From contig JAECUM010004416.1 of the NCBI GenBank assembly GCA_016617855.1, positions 18,901-82,900 of the forward strand: a DNA stretch of 64,000 nucleotides, given 5' to 3'. The position numbers and the translations under genes were made by a program. The notes beneath the pieces were generated by a model, which was given only the letters and a program-made list of their open reading frames with translations, made no database searches and was not told the origin of the DNA. This document shows positions 42,332 through 55,652 of the stretch, piece after piece; position 1 is the stretch's first letter; every line of letters begins with the position of its first letter. This stretch comes from Megalonaias nervosa (Eukaryota > Mollusca > Bivalvia > Unionida > Unionidae).

Positions 42332-43830
42332 TTTCAAAGATGTCTAGTGATATACACCTTATTCTATTGACCTTGAATCCAAGTTGGCTAGTGTTGCATG
42401 GTGTGAGCCATTTCATCTGTTGCCAGTTATAGCGAAACCTAGGAATAATGTAATGGACCAGTTTTATCCTCAGTAAATTTCTCAGTAAAGTTAAGAAAAG
42501 GCTCCATCAAATATAAAGTTAAGAATGTTGCATTGTATGAACATGTCTTGTGTGTGTGTGTGTGTGTGTGTGTGTTTAGATAGGTTTCACTGCTTTACCA
42601 CAAGAAATGTCAGACAAACTAGACCATTTGATATGCAGTCATCTAAGTCAGGATTAGGTTTGAATGAACTAAAGAGAAGAAGATTGAAATAAGCAAGACC
42701 ATTTCTTTAAAGTGTTTATGTTGTTCACAATGTAAAATCTTACACAGAAAAGTTGCAAATATACCATAAAGTTCGACATGCCTTTGGGAATGTAATGTAC
42801 CATAAAGTCCAGCATGCCTTTGGGAGTGTAACAGCATTTGAAATGATAGATATACTCTGCTGCATTTCTAGATCTATTGAGCTACTAGGAGAAACACTTC
42901 TTATGCAAATGATCTTCTAATAAGTGACAAAACTGGAACAAAAATTTGAGTGTATTTACACATCAAAATAAATATTACATAAATTCTCACTGTTATGTGT
43001 TTATCTGTTTACAGGATTCAATAATTGTTACATGTCTGTGCATAATACTTGTTCAAAATGAAGTGAATGAAAAGTCTGTATATGAGATATCCTACACTTC
43101 TAACGGTTTTTTCCAGACATTCCCCCCCCCCCCCGAGGTGGCCACCAGATATTTGCCAAATTTTTACAGTAACATTCAAAGGAGATAAGACAAGTTTGAC
43201 AAAAAATAACACTTTAATGTGCCTAATTATTAAATGCAGTTTTGATTTTGGATTTGCAACTGCTTTAATATTAGTATTATCCTTCCATGATTAACTGGTT
43301 TAGTCTCGAACAGTTATTTATATAAAAAAAAATCTGTCAAAACACTATATTTTACCAACAACAACAGTTTACTCCATTCTGTTGTTTTAAAAATTTTTGA
43401 CAACTTCCCCCCAAAATGTGTAAAAAAAACAGATGGACATTTCCAGTAAAGTCTGATGGTGAAATTTTGAGTGTATGAATTCTTGTTGAGGCGACTGCTA
43501 CATAGTTATTTATAGAACGGGGGATTCTCCATCGGCAACATAATAGCTATGTCAGTATCAAACAAAAATTTCTACCAATGGTAGGCGATCAAAAGTTTTG
43601 AACATTCCACAGCATGGTCTTAATCTTTTATCTAAATTGGCATATGTGATCCGAGTAGAAGTTCAATATCCAAAGCAAAGGATGTGTTGTTTTGCTTGAC
43701 ATACGAATGACTCTTGGATATGATGCTATCATGAGTTCATTGTGACTTGTGAACTGTTATTGTCCAGACACGTAACTAATTTTCGTGTCTTTAAATCTAT
43801 TTAGTGTTGATTACAGTTTAGGTTACCAAC
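42332..43830. other. PGLS 3' UTR and downstream
   Basis: Candidate poly(A) signal AATAAA at 42967-42972. A (GT)n run is at 42550-42574, and a poly(C) run at 43124 opens a repeat-like phrase. An imperfect duplication lies at 42765-42835 (ATACCATAAAGT, CATGCCTTTGGGA). No gene seen. Confidence 0.4.
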
Positions 43831-43998
43831 ATGGGCTACTTACAAATGAAATCAAGACTATTGGTAAATGATTGTAGTGATGGGGGTCCAGTAGTCAAAC
43901 AGAGCAATACATCAACACCAACAGTTACGATGGAGGGTGTAGCGGATCTCCCACCCACCGCACATCATAACTATCAAGGTCGGTGTCTTACATTGTAG
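43831..43998 (+). CDS. Possible short first exon or small ORF
   Basis: ATG 43831 opens 55 codons (MGYLQMKSRLLVNDCSDGGP start) to TAG 43996-43998, with more balanced base composition than the flanks. A weak donor-like AAGGTCGGT is at 43976-43984. It could be the first coding exon of a gene beyond PGLS or chance; no family recognised. Confidence 0.2.
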   Translation: MGYLQMKSRLLVNDCSDGGPVVKQSNTSTPTVTMEGVADLPPTAHHNYQGRCLTL

Positions 43999-45495
43999 GA
44001 CTGTGAATCCAATTGTTATAATGTTAGTCTTTGAACCCCCCTCCTACCAATACCTATATACATTTACCTATAGTTTTAAATTCATTTGTAACGAGCTGCA
44101 GTGAAAGTGCTGTAGCCCCAACTTTCTTGGCAGATTTTGAGTTTCCAGCTTTTCTTTTTCAAATCTAGTCAAATAAAGAATTATTTATATTCAGAAAACT
44201 GCAAAAAGGTGTTATTCGACTCTGTCAAATCAGTTTATTCATTTTTCTAAATAAAATATAAACCCACATTTTTAATTTCGTTTTAAAGGCGTGCAGTGTG
44301 TAAGCCTTCCAGTTCAGTGTTTACATTAATTACTTTGCATGTGACTCTATTTATAAAAGCTAGTATAAAGTAGTTCTCTGTACAGTTCATACAGAAATAA
44401 ATGCAATTTGGTCTGATCACGTGATTATGTTCTGACCAATGGAAATCTTCCCTTCATATATCAACTTATGCAACTGCAATTATAATAAAACCAAACATTT
44501 ATTAGTCCAGGAGGTCAACTCGGACACTCCTTTTGGCTTATGCTTTATGGATATAGTTTAAGCAATTGAGAAAACATGATAACCAAACAAGCTTAGTTGG
44601 CAGTGCCTCTTTTGATTTTCCAGCAAAGAAGCTATGTACATTAGACCTAGTAACCTTTGAATTAAGTTCAACTTCTTTATTGATTTTCCAACAGAGAAAC
44701 AACAACTATACATTGCTAACCTCTGGATTTTATTTTAAGGCTTTTATTTGACAGTTTGATTGATAAATCTAAAGACAGTTTGATATGATATTTGAGATGT
44801 CCTATGCACAGAGTATGTTCTGGTCAAAAACTGATCTGATATCCAGGAAATAGAGTATATATATATAAATAGAGAGAAATAGATAATGAACTCCAATAAC
44901 TCTTGCAGTGAATGATTTTTCAGTAGACATAACCAAATAATGTTGTATAGAAGGGATGGTCAGGTAAACCAGACCAAACTGTATTTGAAAAAATATTTTC
45001 TGTGCACCTATTAAACAAAGTCTGGCCAGGGGAACTCCCAGATGCTAATTACTTGCTTATCAGTACATCTAAAAAAACAAACCATTGAGCTGGTGTGATT
45101 TATCAGCAGAAGCTGCAGCCTGGTCTATGAGACAGGAAGAATCTTGTGTTCTTGAGCTCATTCTGGCCCTTTTTTAATCTCTTTCTTATTATACTTTCAA
45201 GAGCATGGTTGCAATTAAAATGAAGTGTTATGTGACAAAGTTGTATTATTCACTTGTTATCTCTGTTGATCATGTATTTAGTTTTATGTTATCTGAAGCT
45301 ACAAGGTGGTGGATGTAGTTACCCATGCAAAAATGTTTGCAACAGTAGTTTCACTTGATATAGAGTTTGCATAGGAAAGTCACTGACTTCTCAACAGAGC
45401 ACTGCACATGTTGATCAGCTATCACATAACAAACATTCCAGTGAACTCGGATCATCCAGGTAAATGTACATATTTACCCAAATGTAGTTTTACTG
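43999..45495. other. Intergenic stretch
   Basis: AT-rich. No gene, RNA or clear repeat recognised. Confidence 0.35.
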
Positions 45496-48353
45496 TTAGA
45501 CATCATCATATTGCAATCCTCCAAGTAGGAGTAGCACTAACTTGTATGGAAGCTAGACATCATCATATTGCAATCCTCCAAGTAGGAGTAGCACTAACTT
45601 GTATGGAAGCTAGACATCATCATGTTGCAATCCTCCAAGTAGGAGTAGCACTAACTTGTATGGAAGCTAGACATCATCATATTGCAATCCTCCAAGTAGG
45701 AGTAGCACTAGCATGTGTGGAAGCTAGACATCATCATGTTGCAATCCTCCAAGAAGGTTAGAAGGAGTAGGACTAACGTGTATGGAAGCTAGACATCATC
45801 ATATTGCAATCCTCCAAGTAGGAGTAGCACTAACTTGTATGGAAGCTAGACATCATCATATTGCAATCCTCCACGTAGGAGTAGCACTAACTTGTATGGA
45901 AACTAGACATCATCATATTGCAATCCTCCAAGTAGGAGTAGCACTAACTTGTATGGAAGCTAGACATCATCATATTGCAATCCTCCACGCAGGAGCAGCA
46001 CTAGCTTGTATGGAAGCTATACATCATGATATTGCAATCCTCCAAGAAGGTTAGAAGGAGTAGCACTAACTTGTATGGAAGCTGGACATCATCATATTGC
46101 AATTCTCCACGTAGGAACAGCACTAGCTTGTATGGAAGCTAGACATCATGATATTGCAATCCTCCAAGTAGGTTAGAAGGAGTAGCACTAACTTGTATGG
46201 AAGCTGGACATCATCATATTGCAATCCTCCAAGTAGGTTAGAAGGAGTTGCACTAATTTGTATGGAAGCTGGACATCATCATATTGCAGTCCTCCAAGTA
46301 GGTTAGAAGGAGTAGCACTAACTTGTATGGAAGCTAGACATCATCATATTGCAGTCCTCCAAGTAGGTTAGAAGGAGTAGCACTAATTTGTATGGAAGCT
46401 AGACATCATCATATTGCAATCCTCCAAGTAGATTAGAAGGAGTAGCACTGACTTATGTGGAAGCTCTAGATCATGATATTGCAATCCTCCAAGTAGGTTA
46501 GAAAGAGTAGCACTAGCTTGTGTGGAAGCTATAGATCATGATATTGCAATCCTCCAAGTAGGTTAGAAGGAGTAGCACTAGCTTGTGTGGAAGCTAGACA
46601 TCATAATGTTGCAATCCTCCAAATAGGTTAGATGGAGTAGCACTAACTTGTGTGGAAGCTAGACATCATCATATTGCAATCCTCCAAGTAGTGTTAGAAG
46701 GAGTTGCACTAGCTTGTGTGGAGGCTAGACATCATCATGTTGCAATCCTCCAAGTAGGTTAGAAGGAGTAGCACTAGTGTGGAAGCTATAGATCATGATA
46801 TTGCAATTCTCCAAGTATGTTAGAAGGAGTAGCACTAGTGTGGAAGCTAGACATCATCATATTGCAATCCTCCAAGTAGGTTAGAAGGAGTAGCACTAAC
46901 TTGTATGGAAGCTTGACATCATCATATTGCAATCCTCCAAGTAGATTAGAAGGAGTAGCACTAACTTGTATGGAAGCTAGACATCATCATATTGCAATCC
47001 TCCAAGTAGATTAGTAGGAGTAGCACTGACTTATGTGGAAGCTATAGATCATGATATTGCAATCCTCCAAGTAGGTTAGAAAGAGTAGCACTAGCTTGTG
47101 TGGAAGCTATAGATCATGATATTGCAATCCTCCAAGTAGGTTAGAAGGAGTAGCACTAGCTTGTGTGGAAGCTAGACATCATCATATTGCAATCCTCCAA
47201 GTAAGTTAGAAGGAGTAGCACTAGCTTGTGTGGAAGCTGGACATCATCATATTGCAATCCTCCAAGTAGTGTTAGAAGGAGTTGCACTAGCTTGTGTGGA
47301 AGCTAGACATCATCATGTTGCAATCCTCCAAGTAGGTTAGAAGGAGTAGCACTAGTGTGGAAGCTATAGATCATGATATTGCAATTCTCCAAGTAGGTTA
47401 GAAGGAGTAGCACTAGTGTGGAAGCTAGACATCATCATATTGCAATCCTCCAAGTAAGTTAGAAGGAGTAGCACTAACTTGTATGGAAGCTAGACATCAT
47501 CATATTGCAATCCTCCAAGTAGGTTAGCAGGAGTAACACTAAGTTGTATGGAAGCTAGACATCATCATATTGCAATCCTCCAAGTAGATTAGAAGGAGTA
47601 GCACTAACTTGTATGGAAGCTAGACATCATCATATTGCAATCCTCCAAGTAGATTAGTAGGAGTAGCACTGACTTATGTGGAAGCTATAGATCATGATAT
47701 TGCAATCCTCCAAGTAGGTTAGAAAGAGTAGCACTAGCTTGTGTGGAAGCTATAGATCATGATATTGCAATCCTCCAAGTAGGTTAGAAGGAGTAGCACT
47801 AGCTTGTGTGGAAGCTAGACATCATCATATTGCAATCCTCCAAGTAAGTTAGAAGGAGTAGCACTAGCTTGTGTGGAAGCTGGACATCATCATATTGCAA
47901 TCCTCCAAGTAGTGTTAGAAGGAGTTGCACTAGCTTGTGTGGAAGCTAGACATCATCATGTTGCAATCCTCCAAGTAGGTTAGAAGGAGTAGCACTAGTG
48001 TGGAAGCTATAGATCATGATATTGCAATTCTCCAAGTATGTTAGAAGGAGTAGCACTAGTGTGGAAGCTAGACATCATCATATTGCAATCCTCCAAGTAG
48101 GTTAGAAGGAGTAGCACTAACTTGTATGGAAGCTAGACATCATCATATTGCAGTCCTCCAAGTAGGTTAGAAGTAGTAGCACTAACTTGTATGGAAGCTA
48201 GACATCATCATATTGCAATCCTCCAAGTACATGTAGTTAGAAGGAGTAGCACTAATTTGTATGGAAGCTAGACATCATCATATTGCAATCCTCCAAGTAG
48301 GTTAGCAGGAGTAACACTAAGTTGTATGGAAGCTAGACATCATCATATTGGAT
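45496..48353. repeat. Satellite of 57- and 65-bp monomers
   Basis: About 44 tandem monomers with the core ACATCATCATATTGCAATCC. Left copies are mostly 57 bp (a multiple of three, hence a false His-rich frame of 19-residue repeats at 45408-46054). Later copies have 8 extra bases (TTAGAAGG type), giving 65 bp. A higher-order unit of about 640 bp recurs (for example the CTATAGATCATGATATTG pair at about 47040 and 47680). Confidence 0.9.
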
Positions 48354-48750
48354 AAGCATTTCTTGTGTATTATCTACATGGTCTGATAATTATGGAAAAA
48401 ACTCTTAGTCTAATCTGGTCTCTGTTGGATAATGCCTCACTGATCTTCCTATTAGCATAGGAACTTACTTAAAATCATGGCCATTGGAAAACATCTCATG
48501 AGAGCTGCTCCCAATAGGATTGTCATACTGACATGCTTTTTTTTGTAATACAAGTTGTTCTTTGCATATGTAGCAGTATGTAGTTGTTCTGTGTATTAAA
48601 ATGATCCAACCTCCAAATAGCTGCCTTTGCTTGAAAATCTTTATAATAACTACTCCTCGATTTTCAGTCTATTAATACATGTAGCTGTTTCTGAATAAAA
48701 ATGGTTTACCTAACATGGCACTATTGTCACCATCTTGAAAATCTGGTATC
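48354..48750. other. Flank of the satellite
   Basis: No feature recognised. Confidence 0.3.
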
Positions 48751-48751
48751 A

Positions 48752-48888
48752 TTACAACAATACTACTACTGTATTACAACAATACTACCATTGTATTACA
48801 ATACTACCACTGTATTACAACAATACTACCACTGTATTACAACAATACTACCACTGTATTACAACAATTCTATCACTGTATTAGCACA
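48752..48888. repeat. 22-bp minisatellite (six copies)
   Basis: Units of about 22 bp reading AATACTACCACTGTATTACA plus two or three bases. Confidence 0.85.
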
Positions 48889-51800
48889 AATCAAACACTT
48901 CAAGATATGTCACTTATGCTCAGCCTGAAATGGAGTCGACACATCCAACAGCGCTAGACTAATGGGTTATTAAAGTAATGTGTATATCTTCCTTAAAACA
49001 GTCCATAAAATTGCATCATCAGTTAATTTTAGACAACCATGGCATTATCAGTGACTTAGGAGTGGTAAAATGGAACTTAGATCCCTGTTGATTTGGATAA
49101 CATCATCAGTTCACATGTGAACTGAATGTGACCAACTGTCTCTTGCTGAATCAACACTTGATCTGTTCAGAGCCTATCAAAGAGCAAAGATGCCAACTAA
49201 ATTGAAAACAATGGACTTGCTCCTTTGTCTGAGACTGCCTCTTGTACAAACCAACTTCAGCCACTTGCCTTTATTTAAAACATTCATCAACCCAATACAT
49301 GCCCAATAAATAATTGCAGCTCACGCAAAAATTTGTGAAAGATCAGACCCAATTATCCATGGTTTTGAGAATGCTGGAATTGTTCAATTCAACAATTTCA
49401 GGATTATTTAGCTTTACTTGAACATAGACATTCAATAAAATTCAGGTATATCTCTACTTTGAGTAAATCTGAGCTTGCCCAAACCGAATTTGAGCTTGCC
49501 CTGGGAATTGGAGTTTGTAAATCCCTGGTTAAATAATTAATGTATACTGCATGTTGTACATTTTTATATGCACATCTTTAAATTTGTGCAAGTTTTCATG
49601 CATCACTGCTTTCCATGTGTGAATTTGTATAAAAAGTTTTGATTTGTGCACTTGCAGCATCATTGCTGATTGGCTGCATATAAAAATGTTTTCATTTGTG
49701 ACATATCATTTTACCTGTATGTCACACACTGAGCTTTAAATAGATGGGAAAAAGCAAAGTAACAGACACATAGCAAGGGTGGCAGACTTTAAATTTAATT
49801 CAATGGAAATCACTATTTTCAAAGTTCAATAAAATGAAAAACAATCCTTTCACAGCAATAAAACAAAATTTTTTGACAGCAATCTTTTTCTCAAATAAGA
49901 AAGTTGTTACCCCTATTAAGAACAGTACACAATGGGAGTAAATCATGCTGGAATAAATTCATCAGGAATTCCTTATCAAAACCAAATATGGTGAAAGGGC
50001 TCTAATAGTCTTGTTGCCTCTGTGAGAATGAGACATGGATAGACTAAAACAAATAAGTATAATTTAAACTGTTGGAAACTCATGCATGACTTTAAGTCTT
50101 GGGACACCCTAAATTATTTTCAAAAGTAATTTTTGTATGACCTGTAAATGTTGGGACACAAACTTATAGCTATTTTTTCATGTACTAAAAGTCTTGGGAT
50201 ACCTTCAAGATCTTTTTTCTGCTAATTGATCAATGTATTTTCTTGATGATAATGGCAAAAAAAAAGTAACCATGGTTGTTAAGGGGCTATCATCATTAAC
50301 TATTTCATGGAAATGTTATAAATTGATATAATTTGTTTGAAAAGTCAATAAATAAATTTAATTTTCCTGTTTCCTTATTATTTCTACACAATTCAAATGA
50401 CAAGAGTTGAACATTTGCAGGTTGCTGTAAGCATTTACAACAGTAACCTATCCCTTTTGTCTTCAGTTTATTATTGTTTGTTTAAGCATTATTGCATTAG
50501 AATATTGTATTAATGCACGAGTAATAATGTTTTTATTTTGCCTTGAAAATGTAAAGACCTAACTTGTTAAAAATGTGGTCCCACTCTGACAAGAACAAAC
50601 AACAGTAGTGTTTGCTTCAATGCTCGCTTTTAGTTAGTGTGTTTTACATCACGGTGACACTGCATGTACATTGAAGATTTTGATTTGCGCTGAATGAAGT
50701 ATATCCCTTGGATTTAAATTATAGGCACAATTGCACTAAACTAATACCTCCAAAATACTATAAAGAAGTTTCAGAAATAATGCTTTGAAAATAACTAATA
50801 CCTTAAACACTCAGATGTAGTTTGCTTTGATGTAAGTGACCATAAATAAATACCAGTTTACTTGGCTACAACAATCATGCTACTCAACTGAGCAAAGTGT
50901 TCATACCTTGATTGACAATGATTGTCAATGGTTAATCAGTCCAATGTCAGTTTTGTGGGGCCAAATAATTTAGTAGCATTACTATGCAGGGCACTGCATC
51001 CTGCTCAACCCACTTTAGATTTTTCAGCAATTGGTGTGGATTAATGTTGTAGAACAAACGGTTACTGGCATTGCTGCCACACAAGAATCTCTTTTCCCAA
51101 GCTATCTTCATGGTTGAAACAATTACCGGTACCTGTTCTCCTGTCAGAAAACAAAAGACGAATCTGCTAATTATAAACAAAAGGTAACGCAAACAACCCC
51201 GAAATAAACCGTAAAAAATGAAAGACGGAGTGAATACTGTGTTGAAAGTTATGAAAGCTGAAACACAAAACTGAAATGTATTAGTGATGATCAATGTAAA
51301 GATGCTGGTTATACGACTTGCATAAATAAAGATGTGTCAATTACTATGATTTACGCCACTTTGTTGGATTGCTTATATCTCTGAAAAATGGTACCTCTTA
51401 AGCAAGTGGTTCACAATAAATAAAATAGGAATGGAGGTCTTGTTTAAATTTGATTTGGAAGAATGAAATTTGGCAAAAACGTTGAATATAGCAAAATCTA
51501 CATCTAATATATTTGGGAATAAACAAGGATATATAACCTGCACTGTTTAAGTACTGTCTGTACGCTATATATAGTACCATTCACCTGGAAAACTCGGCGC
51601 CCCATGAATTATTTAAGTTTTTACTTACCGTTATTTTATATCAGTTGGAAAAATTGGAAAATATGCACATGCAAAATAATAACATAAAAACAATCATAGT
51701 AGTTTACAACAGTTTATTGATACAGTAAATGAAGAGCTGATCACTGCTGTGTGCAGTATGACAAACTTTACAATTGTGTCTTGACTTTTTTTTAATGTCT

Positions 51801-52382
51801 ATAAGCACTGGGATACCAAAAATGCTAAAATTTTTAATGCAAATAAATCTTGGGACATAAAAAATTATCTTTTTGTTTCCCAAGACTTACAGTCATTAAG
51901 ATATTAAGAAATCAAGAATACAATGAATTTGCCTTTTTTCCTTGGTTAACCAGTTTTGTTGAATTTAAGAACCAGCAAAAATGTCATGATGCTTGTCTTT
52001 TGTTTCAATACATTGTGCTGCAGCACTATGATGTCATACACTGACAAGTACATGTACATTCTCAAATAAGGCATTTACAAATAAGACTGAATTTACTTGT
52101 ATTTCAAACACATGATCACTCTAATAAGGTAAAATGTACATTTCAACTCCAATTTTGATTACAAAATCAAATCTTCCAAAAAAGCAATAGACATTAGCAA
52201 AATACCCCGACAAACAAAATAAGGCATTTGCAAATTCCCCCCCCCCAATGCAAAACAGTATCTCGAGCAAGTTATAAATCCTTAAGTTTTCTCCAGAAAA
52301 GAAAAGTCAACCAGACTCTTCATAGCAAAATGTTTTTCATGTAAAACTAAAGTTATTCCACAGAAGCAGCAATTAATGTCAA
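48889..52382. other. Intergenic stretch between PGLS and the nucleoporin gene
   Basis: AT-rich. A - strand frame at 50947-51294 includes an acceptor-like TTTTCTGACAG before GAGAACAGGT, then 60 open codons (STMKIAWEKRF) ending at a stop; it could be a terminal exon, but I cannot identify it. A poly(C) run is at 52239. Confidence 0.3.
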
Positions 52383-52388
52383 TTTATT
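52383..52388 (-). terminator. AATAAA poly(A) signal of the nucleoporin gene
   Basis: TTTATT on + is AATAAA on -, 191 bases after the stop at 52579. Placement suits a short 3' UTR. Confidence 0.4.
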
Positions 52389-52578
52389 CCATCTGCTTTT
52401 TCAGCTCCATTTTATACTAGAAGAAATTTTACAGATGGTAGAAAACTTCAGTTCCATTTTCACACTTAGTCTAGAAGAAATGTCACAGATGGTCAAAAAC
52501 TTCCAGCTCCATTTTATACTATAAGAAAACTTCAGCTCCATTTCATACTAGAAGAAATGTTACAGATGGTAGAAAACT

Positions 52579-52612
52579 TTAGGATCTGTAGCCTGTGAAT
52601 GATGGTCCACTT
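52579..52612 (-). CDS. NUP214: NUP214-like nucleoporin, last coding exon
   Basis: On the - strand, acceptor TTCTGTTTCAG precedes the exon, which completes a Gly codon and encodes SGPSFTGYRS then TAA (stop at 52581-52579). The phase fits the 22-nt exon at 54982-55003. A short aromatic-Arg-Ser C-terminus after FG repeats resembles the end of vertebrate NUP214, as I recall it. NUP214 is a cytoplasmic-face FG nucleoporin that works in mRNA export and exportin-1 transport. Confidence 0.6.
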
Positions 52613-53744
52613 CTGAAACAGAAATTACAAACATTGGTTTTAGTTTTCTGTACATGATCCCATTTAAAGTAATGGGAAAATTGATTATCTGATCACCTTC
52701 TGAGAAAAGACCTATAGCTGCAATAGCAAGCATCTCCATGTCTTTCATTTTATATTTCCCCATTCCAACACACACACACACACACACACCCATTGCCCCT
52801 GACAGTAATGCATGAAAAATCCCTCAAACATATGATGCATCTTTCTTCTGTGGCTGCATATTTTAAACTTGGTCAGAAAAAATGTTAAAAACTTATTGTA
52901 ACTGAAATTTGTGTACATTTGACCTTTTACCAAACAACAGGGGCACCAGGCACTTAAATGAATAATGACTTCCTTCTCACAGATGATCACCATGTGGGAA
53001 ACAATTTCTACCCAGTGATTTATAAGATATGTTAATGGATGGATGGATGGATGAAAAGAAGAACAAAATTCCAAGCACATTTTACGAAAGTGGGAGAATG
53101 AAAAATCCAAGGTCTTGCTGCAATAGCAACTTCCACATTTGCTCTAGTATAGCATGTACAAAAACAATTTATTTAAATACATGGTGTTGATAGTAATTCC
53201 AGAAATGGAAATCAAAAGACTCAGAGCCTGAATCTGAGATAGTTAAAACTCAGAGCCAATCAAATGTTACATTTTAAAAGCAAGATTAGTGAACAAGTTA
53301 TTCAACTTGTGTTCCAAATGTCAGTCTGACAAAATGATGATTTTTTTTTGTGTACAGTCCTCCATACCTACCTGACATATTAATCATGCAAAGCTGAATG
53401 ACCACAAACAAAACTACGAAGTGAAGGACATTAGCTACATAGATTGAACATGAAATAAGCTTAAATGAACAATTTTAGTCTTGTATTTAATGAAATGCGA
53501 ACAAAATTTAGCTGTATGAAAGAGGATACAATCAGTTGATTCAGTTGTCATAATTATACCATGTATGAAGTAATTTAATATATCATACCACATGTATATA
53601 AGTATTTTCTTTGTACCTTGTAAATCAACATGTCCATATAATGTGATACAGACTGCCTGGTCTGTTTATGTATACATGTTGCACTCTGCATGCTGGAAGG
53701 TATACATGACTAAATACTGATTCCTCTCTCTAAAGGATCGACAC
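52613..53744. other. Nucleoporin intron, left part
   Basis: A (CA)n run is at 52769-52788 and (GGAT)n at 53036-53055. No exon seen. Confidence 0.35.
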
Positions 53745-53996
53745 TCATTGGGTTGTTATGGGTTTAATGCTGCTTTTCAGTACATGACTGCATATACATG
53801 GCAGCCAGTACATTCTGTGGAGAAAGAACCCGGCATATCCCAGAAAGAACCAATTACCCAAAGGAAGCTACTGGCAAGTATTCTTACATATCCATGATGG
53901 CCCAGCTAGATGTTCAAACCCATGAGGACAGAAGTGAAATGTCAAGTGATCTTTCAAGGCAAGTGTCTTAGACAACAAGGACACCCAAGGCCCCAT
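53745..53996 (-). mobile_element. tRNA-derived SINE, family 2, second copy
   Basis: It aligns with 39789-40057: GACTGCATATACATGGCAGCC, GAAGCTACTGG and the terminal AGGCCCC on +. On the - strand the tRNA head is at 53900-53996, with a B-box GGGTTTGAACATC. Confidence 0.7.
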
Positions 53997-54354
53997 TGGT
54001 TCAATATAATAAATAATAAAAGGGGCTCCATGGCAGTTGTGCTCTGTTTAGTCACTCCTAAGTCAAAGCTGAGGTCTGTAGTACCTCTTGGGAAGGGGGT
54101 GTGACTGACCAGTTGATAACCTTCCATAAGGTCCCCTGGACCATGCAATATTTATTAAATATTACCCATAAAATAAAAATGACAGAAATTTTTCAAAATG
54201 TTATTGCAATCTATCTCTGAGGACACAATGAATGATATTCTGTTCAATTGTTACATACTACAAGGATGCACATTTTGATGATATTAGTCGTACATTGTTC
54301 CTTTACAATGTTGCAAAAAATGCCCTATCTAAAAGAAAAACATCAAGTCTGAAT
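53997..54354. other. Nucleoporin intron
   Basis: No feature recognised. Confidence 0.3.
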
Positions 54355-54765
54355 CTGCATGTCTATGCATGTGAATACTTACAAGTGTCTACATGTAAAT
54401 AATTTCAAGTGTGATTTTATGCATAAAGTGTCCATATTTATCTGAAATTGTGTCAACGTGAACAATTTCAAGTGTGATTATATGCATATAATGACCAAGT
54501 GTATCTGAAATTGTGTCTACATGTGAATAATTTTAAGTGTGATTATATGCATACAATGACCATGTTTATCTGAAGTTGTGTATATTTGAATAATTTCAAG
54601 TGTGATTATATGCATACAATAATCATATTTATCTGAAATTGAGTCTATGAATAATTTCAAGTGTGATTATATGCATATAATGACCATGTTTATCTGAAAT
54701 TGTGTCTACACTTGAATAATTTCAAGTGATTATATGCATACACTGCACATATTTATCTGATGACA
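54355..54765. repeat. 60-65-bp minisatellite (six copies)
   Basis: Units with GTGATTATATGCATA, TTTATCTGAAATTG and GAATAATTTCAA blocks. Small deletions vary the length. Confidence 0.85.
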
Positions 54766-54981
54766 AAACCATACTTCACGATAAGCCCAACACAAGGGCA
54801 AATATTTGTCAAGGATATTTCTGACAAAAATTTATTAGGCCGTATCTTGTCATGGAAGAAATACTGATAGTGTGAAAAGCCCACTTCCTTCTTTTTAACA
54901 AATTTATTAGGCTGACTACATTTATAACGTTTACATTTATAACGTTATGGGAGAATACTGATAGTGTTAAAAATTTCATAC

Positions 54982-55003
54982 CCAAAACTGCTTCCTCCAA
55001 AAC
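54982..55003 (-). CDS. NUP214: NUP214-like nucleoporin, 22-nt microexon
   Basis: On the - strand: acceptor TTTCTTTCAG, then 22 bases that complete a Gly codon, encode FGGSSF and give the first two bases of the next Gly, then donor GTATGA. The FG content and perfect phase with both flanking exons make it convincing despite its size. Confidence 0.6.
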
Positions 55004-55199
55004 CTGAAAGAAAAAAGAACACCAAAATGATACACAGTCTAGCACAGAATCATTTATATGCCATTCCTATTAATTTGCTTTGATGAACTAGAATCGTGTG
55101 TCCAATTTAAGGTGTGTGTGTTAAAAAAAAATAATATACAGAAAATACAAAAGTTGTATGGTAGGTTCTCTATGTAGAAATATAGAAAATAAAATAATG

Positions 55200-55652
55200 T
55201 GGACATCAATCACTAACATATTCAGGATCACTCGAATAATATGCTATCACTCACATACTCAGGATCACTCGAATAATATGCTATCAATCCCTCACATACT
55301 CAGGATTACTCAACAGATATGCTATCCATCACTCACATACTCACGATCACTCAAAGGATATGCTATCCATCACATACTCTGGATCACTCAAAGAATATGC
55401 TATCAACCACATACTCTGGATTACTTAAGGATATGCTATCAATCACATACTCAGGATTACTTAAGGATATGCTATGAATCAATACTCAGGATTACTTAAG
55501 GATATGCTATCAATCACAGGATTACTCGAAGGATATTCTATCAATCATACTCTGGATTACTCAAAGGATATGCTATCAATCACATATTCAGGATTACTTA
55601 ATGATATGCTATCAATCATGCTCAGGATTACTCAAAGGATATGCTAAGTCCT
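55200..55652. repeat. 37-bp minisatellite (about 12 copies)
   Basis: Units with GGATTACTCAAAGGATATGC and TATCAATCACATACTCA, variably shortened. Confidence 0.85.

Noticed and set aside
45408..46054. Long His-rich open frames with 19-residue repeats
   Set aside because: They exist because the 57-bp satellite monomer is a multiple of three; the frame is lost as soon as 65-bp monomers begin.
50947..51294. A - strand frame of 115 aa with an acceptor-like site
   Set aside because: No recognisable domain and no partner exon; kept only as a note in the intergenic entry.
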